64,000 nucleotides of DNA from Pyrinomonadaceae bacterium. Its GTDB lineage: Bacteria > Acidobacteriota > Blastocatellia > Pyrinomonadales > Pyrinomonadaceae. Position 1 is the stretch's first letter. Every line of letters begins with the position of its first letter. The notes beneath the pieces were generated by a model. The model saw only the letters and a list, made by a program, of their open reading frames with translations, ran no database searches and was not told the DNA's origin. Location: positions 1-64,000 of the forward strand of contig JAVEDE010000051.1 of NCBI GenBank assembly GCA_030841105.1, in the 5' to 3' direction. Shown here one piece after another: positions 41,501-48,821 of the stretch. The position numbers and the translations under genes are program-made.

Positions 41501-42557
41501 TCCCGTATCCGGGGCGGCTCTGGCGGACGCTGAGGCCGGGCGGCGCGGTGATGCGTAGCGGATGGAAACGCCCGTCGCGCCGTTTCTCTTCGGGCGGGTA
41601 GAAGGCCAGGATGTAGGAGGAAGTGACCTCTTCGGCGAGCGTCTGGAAGAGCGAGCCGAAATCTTTCTCCGTCGCGTAGACGTTCGAGCCGCCGGTCTTT
41701 TCGGCCAACTCGCTCACGTCGAGCGGGGTCGGCAGCGGCGCGTGGGCGTTCGCCCCTTGCGCCGTCAGGCTGCGCGAAGTGAAGAGGCGCGAGAAAGAGG
41801 GCAGCGTCACCGTGTAGACGCTCACCTCCGCCGCGTTGGCGCGCTCGATGACGGTCTTCGGCGCGACCGTATCGCCCACCGGGAAGCCGTCCGTCACCAC
41901 CACCACCGCGCGCTTCATCAGGCGTTTATCGCGCGTGCGCGGCGCGTGGCGCGCGAGCAGGCGGATGGCATCGTCTACGGCGTCGTAGGTGTGGGTCGAG
42001 AGTCCGTTGGCCTCGCGCGCCAGACGCGTAAAGGCGCGTTCGAGTTTCTCCTCGTCGTTCGTGAAAGGTTGCAGCACGCGCGCGCTCATCCCGAAACTCA
42101 TCACGGCAAACAGCGACGTGCGATCCGAGATGCGACGCGGGAACAAACGCATCGCTACCCCCAGACGCTCCATCTCTTCCGGCGACATGCTGCCCGACAC
42201 GTCCACGGCGAACACGACGGCCACGGGGCGCGGTGCGCCGCGCCGCCGCTCGACGTTGAAGAAGGCGATGGGGCGTTCGACGCCCTCGTCGTAAATTTTG
42301 AAATCACCCGCCGACAAGTTACGCACGGGTCGCCCCGCGGCGTCCGTCACGGTCACGTCAACGAGCACGAGGTCTGTGTCAACGCGCAAAATTTCGTCAT
42401 CATCCTGCGGCGCGGGTTGTTGCTGCTGCTGGCTGTGCGCGGAGGGCAGGGGAGTGAAGGACGCGACGAGAGCGAAGACGGCCGCGACGAGCAGAGCGAC
42501 GTGTCGCCCGCGGGGGCAAACGTTTGCGGGCGGCGAAATTTTGCGGGGGCGAAGCAT
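41478..42557 (-). CDS. Secreted VWFA-related domain protein
   Basis: This 359-residue protein has a signal region (ALLVAAVFALVASFTPLPSAHS), a Gln-rich stretch, and a small beta domain (LVLVDVTVTDAAGRPVRNLSAGDFKIYDEG). A von Willebrand A domain follows with MIDAS FAVDVSGSMS and VVVVTDGFPVGD. It fits the Acidobacteria VWFA-related family (TIGR03436-type), of unknown function. The last residues, TSDK, and the TGA are encoded by a GTGACAA heptamer arm. Confidence 0.88.
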   Translation of the reverse strand: MLRPRKISPPANVCPRGRHVALLVAAVFALVASFTPLPSAHSQQQQQPAPQDDDEILRVDTDLVLVDVTVTDAAGRPVRNLSAGDFKIYDEGVERPIAFFNVERRRGAPRPVAVVFAVDVSGSMSPEEMERLGVAMRLFPRRISDRTSLFAVMSFGMSARVLQPFTNDEEKLERAFTRLAREANGLSTHTYDAVDDAIRLLARHAPRTRDKRLMKRAVVVVTDGFPVGDTVAPKTVIERANAAEVSVYTVTLPSFSRLFTSRSLTAQGANAHAPLPTPLDVSELAEKTGGSNVYATEKDFGSLFQTLAEEVTSSYILAFYPPEEKRRDGRFHPLRITAPPGLSVRQSRPGYGKTATSDK

Positions 42558-42875
42558 AAAACTCGAAAGCGAAACTGTCAGACAACTTCAACGTCGGTCG
42601 GGCGCGGCTTGTTTCTACAACCGCGCGAGGGAGTGCGGGCATTATACGGACTCCGCCGCATTGGTGTCACCCCGCGCGCTCCCAACGTTCGCGCGGCGCA
42701 AGCAACAGAGAACGGCGTCGGCCGCATCAATCAGAGGCGCGCGCCGGGCGGCGCGGGTAACAAAGACCACTCTCTTGCATGTATAAGGGCGGCCGCTTGC
42801 ATGTATAATGCACGCCTCACGAACGGGTCGGCCGCGCCCGGATAGAAGTTCGCAACAAGGTTTCGCGTCACAGTT
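42558..42875. other. Divergent intergenic region VWFA gene / regulatory-like gene
   Basis: This 318-bp gap contains the direct repeat and -10 element at 42775-42809. No gene is seen. Confidence 0.5.
42775..42809 (+). promoter_or_regulatory. Direct repeat TTGCATGTATAA, two copies 22 bp apart, with TATAAT
   Basis: TTGCATGTATAA occurs at 42775-42786 and 42797-42808, 22 bp apart (about two helical turns). The second copy contains the -10 hexamer TATAAT (42804-42809) for the gene at 42876. The geometry suggests binding of a regulator on one DNA face. Confidence 0.5.
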
Positions 42876-43508
42876 ATGAGTAAACTTAGAACCACCGCCA
42901 CACTCTTTTTCATGACACTCGTCCTCGCGCTCGGCGTCGCCGTCGCGGCGCAGAAGGACAAGACGACGGGCAGCATCAAGGGCAAGGTGAAGAGCGAAAG
43001 CGGCGCGGCCGAAGGCGTCCGCGTGACGGTGCGGCAGGGCGAGCGCGAAGTGGCGACGGCCGCGACGGATCGCAAAGGCCAGTTCGAGATCGCCGGACTC
43101 GCGCCCGGTCGTTACAGCATCACGTTTCGCAAGGCGGGCTTGAGCGTGGCGGAGATCAAGGACTTTCAAGTGGTCGGCGGCAAGTCTCGTGCGCTCGGCG
43201 AAGACCTCTTGATGCCGGTTGACGAAGGCTCGCTCGTCTTCATCAAGGGCGGCGTCTTCAACGAAGAGGGGTTCAGCGTGCGCGGGGCGCAGATCGAGTT
43301 GGCGCGTGTCGGCGCGGACGGCGCGACCAAAAAAATTGACGGGCGGCTGACGACCAGATCGGGCGAGTTCGCTTTCCGCCTCCCGGCGCAGACGGCGCGT
43401 TACCGCGTCACGGCGAAAATGGACGGCATGGCGTCGGCTTCGAAAGACGTGGAAGTGGACGGCGCGGCCGTCTACCGCGTCGCGCTGTCGCTCAAACCCG
43501 CGCCCTGA
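42876..43508 (+). CDS. Secreted carboxypeptidase-regulatory-like protein
   Basis: This 210-residue protein has a signal peptide (MSKLRTTATLFFMTLVLALGVAVAA|QK) and two beta-sandwich carboxypeptidase-regulatory-like repeats. The first spans residues 31-110 (SIKGKVKSESGAAEGVRVTV, GQFEIAGLAPGRYSITF), the second ~125-205 (GVFNEEGFSVRGAQIEL, SGEFAFRLPA). Such domains occur in surface and TonB-linked proteins. The HTH gene lies 22 bases downstream. Confidence 0.82.
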   Translation: MSKLRTTATLFFMTLVLALGVAVAAQKDKTTGSIKGKVKSESGAAEGVRVTVRQGEREVATAATDRKGQFEIAGLAPGRYSITFRKAGLSVAEIKDFQVVGGKSRALGEDLLMPVDEGSLVFIKGGVFNEEGFSVRGAQIELARVGADGATKKIDGRLTTRSGEFAFRLPAQTARYRVTAKMDGMASASKDVEVDGAAVYRVALSLKPAP

Positions 43509-43530
43509 TAGTTAGACCAAAACAACTCCG

Positions 43531-43803
43531 ATGGAAGAGGCTTCGCCACACACAGACAAGCGCGAAGAATTCTTGACCGCGCGCCAACTCGCCGGACTCT
43601 TGCAGGTGAGCGAGTCCACCGTGCGCCGTCTCGCGCGCGAAGGCCGCATCCCCTCCGTCCGGCTCACGCCGCGCCTCATGCGCTTCCACCTCTCGTCCGT
43701 GATGAGCGCGCTCGACGGCACACAAACCAAAACTCGCACCCGCCGCACGCCTCCGCCAGAGGCGACCGACGACACACAACTCTCGTTTGAAGATTTGATG
43801 TGA
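43531..43803 (+). CDS. Excisionase/MerR-type helix-turn-helix protein
   Basis: This 90-residue protein has FLTARQLAGLLQVSESTVRRLAREGRIPSVRLTPRLMRFH, the HTH_17 (excisionase-family) fold, and a short disordered tail ending LSFEDLM. Despite the name, such proteins are often ordinary DNA-binding regulators. No integrase or attachment site is nearby. It may be cotranscribed with the preceding secreted-protein gene. Confidence 0.88.
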   Translation: MEEASPHTDKREEFLTARQLAGLLQVSESTVRRLAREGRIPSVRLTPRLMRFHLSSVMSALDGTQTKTRTRRTPPPEATDDTQLSFEDLM

Positions 43804-43821
43804 GGATGAATATTCGACGTG

Positions 43822-43859
43822 AAAAGACCCGCGCCTTCGTTTGAAAGCGCGGGTCTTTT
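43822..43859. terminator. Rho-independent terminator between convergent genes
   Basis: AAAAGACCCGCGC pairs with GCGCGGGTCTTTT (13 bp) around a 12-base loop, with T-runs on both strands. It serves both the HTH gene and the minus-strand gene ending at 43884. Confidence 0.9.
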
Positions 43860-43883
43860 CCCTTGGTTTAACTTGGCCGCGCG

Positions 43884-44471
43884 TCACTTGTTCGCGCGAC
43901 GGCGGACGCCGCTTCTCAGCGCGCCGCTGAAGTCCACCCACTTCCCGTTCTGTTTCAGATAGACGCGCGGCTGCGTGAACGGATATTTTTTGGCGAAGGC
44001 CGGGTTGGCGGCGAGCAGCGGCCGGATCGTGGCGGCGTCGCCGGTCGTCACGCGCCAGCGTCCGCCTTCGCGCACGAGGTATTGCCGCGCCACGATCTTG
44101 GCCTCGCCCTCGAACGGCGCGCGGACGCGCCCGTACACTACCGAGTCGGCCATGCCCACGTCGCCCACCACGCGCACCGCCCCGATCTCCAGACGATCCA
44201 ACTCGTACATCCCGCGCGTGCGTTTGAGCGCGCCGACGAAGCGTTCGCGCGTCACGCGTCGCTGCGACGCAGAGGGCAGCACTTCGTAAAGCGAATCGTA
44301 ATCGCCGCTCTTCAACTGTTGAAACGCGCGCTCGACCGTGCCCCGCGCTTCCGCTTCACTCGAAGCGACGCCCGCCGGGGCGGCCGTCACCGCCGCCGGA
44401 CTCACGACGAACGTCAACAGCAACAGCGCGGCCAGCAGCGCGACGGCGAAAGTAAACTTTTTATTATTCAT
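43884..44471 (-). CDS. Secreted NTF2/SnoaL-like protein
   Basis: This 195-residue protein has a signal peptide (FAVALLAALLLLTFVVSPAAVTA). A cone-type fold follows with ARGTVERAFQQLKSGDYDSLYEVLPSASQRRVTRERF and REGGRWRVTTGDA, typical of DUF4878/NTF2-like domains. ATG 44471 is chosen over TTG 44483. It overlaps the upstream gene by 8 bases and is the last gene of a five-gene minus-strand operon with the two-component system. Confidence 0.72.
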   Translation of the reverse strand: MNNKKFTFAVALLAALLLLTFVVSPAAVTAAPAGVASSEAEARGTVERAFQQLKSGDYDSLYEVLPSASQRRVTRERFVGALKRTRGMYELDRLEIGAVRVVGDVGMADSVVYGRVRAPFEGEAKIVARQYLVREGGRWRVTTGDAATIRPLLAANPAFAKKYPFTQPRVYLKQNGKWVDFSGALRSGVRRRANK

Positions 44472-44760
44472 CTCGATCTTCAAATCCTTCTTCCTCGTCC
44501 CTCAAACTCTCGTCGGTTTCGATGCCGCGCGGCCGCAGGCGGTTGCGCTCGTTCCAGAACCACGCCACGACGCCGAGCGTCGCCGCGACGAACGCCGCGT
44601 CCATGCGCCCCAGCAACAGACACGCCGCCGCGACGAGCAGGCACGCGCCCGCGACGATGCTCCAACGCGCGGCCGACGCGCGCGCCGCGAAACTCTCAGG
44701 CCGCGCCGCATCGCCCGCGCCCGGCTCAAACGCGCTCTCGTTGTCTTCCTTGAACGACAA
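44464..44760 (-). CDS. Small two-helix membrane protein
   Basis: This protein is about 98 residues. It has two adjacent membrane helices (WSIVAGACLLVAAACLLLG, then AAFVAATLGVVAWFW), with charged N- and C-termini ending EEEGFEDRDE. The start is uncertain: TTG 44760, five bases after the lipoprotein stop, keeps operon spacing, whereas an ATG at 44832 would overlap that gene deeply. No family recognised. Confidence 0.55.
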   Translation of the reverse strand: MSFKEDNESAFEPGAGDAARPESFAARASAARWSIVAGACLLVAAACLLLGRMDAAFVAATLGVVAWFWNERNRLRPRGIETDESLRDEEEGFEDRDE

Positions 44761-44765
44761 AACTT

Positions 44766-45368
44766 TTAGCGGATCGTGACGGGGATGGATGTCTCGACGG
44801 TCGTCGGCGGGTAGCACTTCTCGTCGTCGCACGGCTGCACGCGGAGTCGCGCGGCGAGCGCGTGCTGTCCCGGCGCGGCGTCGCGTGGCACGCGCAGCGT
44901 GAACGTGATGCGCGTGTCGCCTTCGTAGACGGCGAGCGGCACTTCCGCGAAGGGGAACTTCTTAGTCAGCGGTTTCGGATAGACGATCTTCTCGGCCGTG
45001 ATGCCCGCCTCCGGCTTGACCTCAAGCGACGTGGGGATCAGAAATTTCTCCGTCGCCGGGTTGGCGTTAACGTGATAACCGTCGGCGATAAGGAGGCGCA
45101 CGGTGGCCTGCGTCGTCCCGCCCGCGCGCGCTTCCACCGTGTCCGCGCCCGCGCGCACGATCCCTTCGAGCGGCGACTTCGACGCGCCCGTCGCGGCGTT
45201 TGCGTTCGACGTTGCGGGTGCGTTCACGGAGTTCGCGGGCGTGTTCGTCGTCGTAGTCGTGTTAGAGGCACACGCCGACGACGCGACGAGCATCAGCGAC
45301 GCGACGAGCAGCCACAGCGGCGACGTGTAAACTCGCTTATTAACCTTTGGGCGTTCCGCCTTCATCAT
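44766..45368 (-). CDS. DsbD N-terminal-domain-like lipoprotein
   Basis: This 200-residue protein has a lipoprotein signal (LLVASLMLVASSAC, with SSAC as lipobox) and a Thr/Asn/Ala-rich linker. A DsbD-alpha-like domain follows: DGYHVNANPATEKFLIPTSL, PKPLTKKFPFAEVPLAVYEGD, and CDDEKCYPP with the cysteine pair. In DsbD this domain passes electrons to periplasmic partners; here it is free-standing on the outer or inner membrane. ATG 45368 overlaps the response-regulator stop by four bases (ATGA), so coupling is expected. Confidence 0.8.
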   Translation of the reverse strand: MMKAERPKVNKRVYTSPLWLLVASLMLVASSACASNTTTTTNTPANSVNAPATSNANAATGASKSPLEGIVRAGADTVEARAGGTTQATVRLLIADGYHVNANPATEKFLIPTSLEVKPEAGITAEKIVYPKPLTKKFPFAEVPLAVYEGDTRITFTLRVPRDAAPGQHALAARLRVQPCDDEKCYPPTTVETSIPVTIR

Positions 45369-46732
45369 TCTTCTCCCTCTTCCTCTTCCTCTTCCGACCC
45401 GTGTTTCTTGTCGGCGCGTTTGATGCCGAACTTTTCGAGGCGGTATTGCAGCGTGCGGAAGGTGAGGCCGAGCAGCTTCGCGGCCTTCGTGATGTTGTAG
45501 TCGGTGCGCTCCATCGCTTGCAGGATAAGATTGCGCTCGAACTCCTCGAACGAGATCCCTTCGTGCGGCAACTTGAACGTGCCCTCGGTCTGCGGGCGCA
45601 CTTCCTGTCGCACTTCGAGCGGCAAGTCTTCGACCGTGATCAAGTCGGCCTCGGCCAGAAGGATGGCGCGCTCGATGGCCGATTCGAGTTGACGGACGTT
45701 GCCCGGCCAAGCGTATTCGAGCATCACGACGCGCGCCTCCGGCGTCAGCCCGCGGATGAGCCGCGACGTGTTGCGCGTGTGCTTCTTCAAGAAGAAGTTG
45801 ATGAGCACTGGGATGTCTTCGCGCCGCTCGCGCAGAGGGGGGATGTCAATGGAGAGGACGTTGATGCGGTAGTAGAGGTCGTCGCGGAAGCGTCCGTCCT
45901 TGACCATCGCGAGCAGGTCGCGGTTGGTCGCGGCGACGACGCGCACGTCAATCTTGAGCGGGCGCGTGCCGCCGACGCGCCTGATCTCGCGCTCCTGTAA
46001 AGCGCGCAGCAGTTTCGCCTGCATCGAGATGTCGAGTTCGCCGATCTCGTCGAGGAAGAGCGTGCCGCGGTCGGCCACTTCAAACAAACCCTTCTTCTCG
46101 GCGTGCGCGCCGGTGAAGCTGCCCTTCTCGTGGCCGAAGAGTTCAGACTCCAAAAGGTTCTCGTTGATGGCGGCGCAGTTGACGGCCTGAAACATCTCGG
46201 CCGCGCGCGGACTCTGGTTGTGGATCGCGCGCGCGATCAACTCCTTGCCCGTCCCCGACTCGCCGCGGATCAAAACGGTCGAAGCCGAGCGCGCGACCTT
46301 CAAGACCATCTTCTTGACGGACTCCATCTCAGGCGAGTCGGAGATGATCTCGGAGTCGAGCGATTCGAGTTTGGTGAGCGCGCGGCGGATGGTGTCTAAG
46401 AGCGTATCGCGGTCGTAGGGCTTTTCGAGATAGTCGAACGCGCCGCGCCGCAGGGCTTCTTTGGCCGAGTCAATCGAGCCGTGCGCCGTGAGTAGGATGA
46501 CGATGATGGACGAGTCGTAGGCGAGCAGGCGTTGGAGCAGTTCGATGCCGTCCATGCCGGTCATCTTCAGATCGGTGAGCACGAGATCGAAGCGTTTGTC
46601 CTTGACGATCTTGACGGCCGCCTCGCCCGACGCGGCCGTCATCAAGTCGTAGCCCTCGCCCGACAGGATCATCTCCAGAATCTCCCGCTGCCCCCGCTCG
46701 TCGTCCACTACGAGTATGCTTTTGCGTGCCAT
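45365..46732 (-). CDS. NtrC-type sigma-54 response regulator
   Basis: This 455-residue protein has a receiver domain (phospho-acceptor D54 in LTDLKM) and a AAA+ domain. The latter shows Walker A GESGTGKE (157-164), GSFTGA (204-209; Ser in place of the common Ala) and [12 protein letters not shown] Fis-type HTH ends the protein (NITKAAKLLGLTFRTLQYRLEK), followed by an acidic tail. It activates sigma-54 promoters when phosphorylated. ATG 46732 has GAGG upstream; the longer frame upstream is repeat sequence. The partner kinase is encoded just upstream, across a heptamer palindrome. Confidence 0.95.
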   Translation of the reverse strand: MARKSILVVDDERGQREILEMILSGEGYDLMTAASGEAAVKIVKDKRFDLVLTDLKMTGMDGIELLQRLLAYDSSIIVILLTAHGSIDSAKEALRRGAFDYLEKPYDRDTLLDTIRRALTKLESLDSEIISDSPEMESVKKMVLKVARSASTVLIRGESGTGKELIARAIHNQSPRAAEMFQAVNCAAINENLLESELFGHEKGSFTGAHAEKKGLFEVADRGTLFLDEIGELDISMQAKLLRALQEREIRRVGGTRPLKIDVRVVAATNRDLLAMVKDGRFRDDLYYRINVLSIDIPPLRERREDIPVLINFFLKKHTRNTSRLIRGLTPEARVVMLEYAWPGNVRQLESAIERAILLAEADLITVEDLPLEVRQEVRPQTEGTFKLPHEGISFEEFERNLILQAMERTDYNITKAAKLLGLTFRTLQYRLEKFGIKRADKKHGSEEEEEEGEE

Positions 46733-46740
46733 ATATACCT

Positions 46741-46833
46741 CAGTGACAAGTGACAAGTGACGAGTGACGAGTGACAAGTTAGAAAGCAAGTCTTTTGTTT
46801 TAACTTGTCACTCGTCACTTGTCACTTGTCACT
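46741..46833. repeat. Heptamer palindrome between kinase and regulator genes
   Basis: Left arm CAGTGACAAGTGACAAGTGA... and right arm ...GTCACTTGTCACTTGTCACT. The right arm encodes the last residues TSDK and the TGA of the kinase. It lies inside what should be one operon, so read-through or processing must occur if the two genes are cotranscribed. Confidence 0.85.
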
Positions 46834-48401
46834 TCCTGCGTTGTTGGTAATGTAACCGTAAAAGTCGTGCCTTCGCCGTGCTTGCTGGTGATGGTGATCG
46901 TGCCGTCGTGATCGTCAACGGCTTTCTTGACGATGGCGAGGCCGAGTCCCGTGCCCGTCTCCTTCGTGGAGAAGTAAGGCTCGAACACCTGCGAGATGTT
47001 CTCGGCCTCGATGCCGCGCCCCGTGTCGGAGATGGAGACGCACGCGCGCCCCGGAGCACTCTCGGAGAGCGTGATCGTCAGACGCCCGCCCGCGCCGTCG
47101 TCCTCTCCGGCGTCGTCTTCAATCACGTCGCCTTCTGCGTCGTCACCTGTCGCGCCGTCGCCTTCCATTGCTTGCACCGCGTTGATAATAAGGTTTGTGA
47201 AGATGGAACGTAAAGATTCGGCGTCGCCCCGCACCGGCGGGATGTCGCCCTTCGCTTCGACGCGCGTCTCGATGTTGCTCTCGGCGGCCTGTCCTTCGAC
47301 GATGCGCAGGGCGTCTTCGACCGTCTCGCGCAGGTTGACGGGGCGCATCTCAAGTTGCGCCGGGCGCGTGTACTTGAGGAACTCCGTGATGCGCGTGTTG
47401 ATGCGCGCGACTTCCACCTTGAGTTGCGTGGTGAGACGCTCGACCATCGCGCGCTTCTGCGGGTCGCTCGGCGCGAGCGAGGTGCGCAGGTGATCGAGCG
47501 TGAGGTTGATGTAGTTGAGCGGGTTGCGTATCTCGTGCGCGATGGCCGAGGCGAGGCGGCCGACGACCGCCGAGCGTTCCGCGAGGTTGAGGCGGCCTTC
47601 GAGATCGCGCAGGCCGCCGAGTTGCGCGATCATCTCGTTGAAGACGGAGGCCAGCGCGCCCATCTCGTCGCGCCGCGTGGCCGAGGGGACGCGGAAGTTG
47701 AAATCGCCTGCGGCTACGCGCCGCGCCGCGTCGGACAATTCCTTGATCGGGCGCGTGAAACGCCAGACGAGGATCGCCGCGGCGAGCGTAGCGATGAGGA
47801 GGACGGCGAGCGTCGGCAGCAGCGTGCGCGCGGCCTGCCAGAGCGAGTGCGTGGTGTTCATCTGCGCCGAGCCGAGCACGACGATGATGTAGTTGAGTCC
47901 GCGCGAGGTGGCGGCGGAGATGGTGAAGGCGCGCGGCTCGCCCGCGACCGGCTGCACGTTCGCCGGTTGGTCGGCGTTGACGAGCCGCGGGAGATTCGCC
48001 GTGGCGACGGTGAAAGAGCGCACCGTGCCGTCTTCGAGTTGCTCCGGGTTGAGTTTGGGATCAAGACTGTCGTCAATGATGTCTTCGTCGTCGAGACGGT
48101 TCGGGACGCGCCCCTCGTCCCTGACGATGAGGACGTTCGTGACGCGCCCGGCGTGTTTTTCGCGCAGGAGGAAGCCGCGTTCCTGATCGAGTTCGTTGAT
48201 GCGTTTGGTGGTGGGGAAGGTCTGCGCGGCAAGCGAGATGCCTGCGGCGAGCGCCTGCTCCTGCTCGGCGATGGTGCGCGCCACCTGCTGCTCCGCAAGG
48301 CGGTTCAGATAGAACTGCACTCCGAGCGTGGCGACGAGTAGACCGGCCAACACCAGTAGCAGACGCACACGGAAACTGTTTAAGAGTCTGAAAATTCCCA
48401 T
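46815..48401 (-). CDS. NtrB-like membrane sensor histidine kinase
   Basis: This 528-residue protein has TM1 (~12-30), a periplasmic domain (~32-190), TM2 (~192-215) and HAMP (~215-268). HisKA follows with AIAHEIRNPLNYIN (H289), then an HATPase domain with NLIINAVQAM, SDTGRGIEAE and TGTGLGLAIVKKAVDDH. A 25-residue acidic insert (EGDGATGDDAEGDVIEDDAGED) sits between the N and G1 boxes. It should phosphorylate the NtrC-type regulator encoded next. The signal sensed is unknown. The C-terminal TSDK comes from the heptamer repeat. Confidence 0.94.
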   Translation of the reverse strand: MGIFRLLNSFRVRLLLVLAGLLVATLGVQFYLNRLAEQQVARTIAEQEQALAAGISLAAQTFPTTKRINELDQERGFLLREKHAGRVTNVLIVRDEGRVPNRLDDEDIIDDSLDPKLNPEQLEDGTVRSFTVATANLPRLVNADQPANVQPVAGEPRAFTISAATSRGLNYIIVVLGSAQMNTTHSLWQAARTLLPTLAVLLIATLAAAILVWRFTRPIKELSDAARRVAAGDFNFRVPSATRRDEMGALASVFNEMIAQLGGLRDLEGRLNLAERSAVVGRLASAIAHEIRNPLNYINLTLDHLRTSLAPSDPQKRAMVERLTTQLKVEVARINTRITEFLKYTRPAQLEMRPVNLRETVEDALRIVEGQAAESNIETRVEAKGDIPPVRGDAESLRSIFTNLIINAVQAMEGDGATGDDAEGDVIEDDAGEDDGAGGRLTITLSESAPGRACVSISDTGRGIEAENISQVFEPYFSTKETGTGLGLAIVKKAVDDHDGTITITSKHGEGTTFTVTLPTTQEVTSDK

Positions 48402-48481
48402 TCGAGACGTGACGTTTTAATACATCATTCCTTCAAGTTGAACGATAGACGCGTTCTGCTAAACAAAATTAACTAAAGGTG

Positions 48482-48511
48482 TTGCCCGCCACTAATTCGT
48501 GATGTTATAGT
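48482..48511 (+). promoter_or_regulatory. Promoter of the transpeptidase gene
   Basis: TTGCCC (48482-48487), 18-base spacer, TATAGT (48506-48511). Transcription would start near 48518, giving a ~300-nt leader. Confidence 0.55.
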
Positions 48512-48518
48512 CGCAGGC

Positions 48519-48821
48519 GTCTCCAACGCAAACCCCCCGGAGACTCTAGGGGGATTGTCTCCCCACCACGCCAGTTACGAAGATTGTCAACTTGAACCGA
48601 AGGAACTGTTTGAAAGGACGGCTTAGCGAGCGTACTTTCAGCCCGACGAACTGTTCGTCCGAAGACCGTTTCAGGACACGCCGCTCGAAGCGCACACCCT
48701 CGCGTCAGCAAAATCGCATGGACGTGTCCACCAAATTCATGTGCCAGCAAACCGCGCGGACTTCCACCCCGGAAGAGTCGTGCGCTCTCGAAAGTAGCTT
48801 TAGCCTGAGAGGAATTTTTTG
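48519..48821 (+). promoter_or_regulatory. Structured 5' leader with competing hairpins
   Basis: GGAGAC at 48539-48544 can pair with GTCTCC on either side (48519-48524 or 48557-48562). CCCCC (48534-48538) can pair with GGGGG (48549-48553) instead. Further down are TGAAAG/CTTTCA (48611/48635) and GACGAA-CTG-TTCGTC (48645-48659). These alternatives look like a switch, but no known riboswitch class is recognised. The RBS AGAGGAA lies near 48808. Confidence 0.5.

Noticed and set aside
43531..43803. Excisionase-like HTH as a sign of a prophage or integrative element
   Set aside because: No integrase, attachment repeats or phage genes nearby, and this HTH family is common in ordinary regulators.
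48533..48562. H-type pseudoknot CCCCC/GGGGG with GGAGAC/GTCTCC
   Set aside because: The first loop would have zero nucleotides, which is sterically unlikely; alternative hairpins are a better reading.
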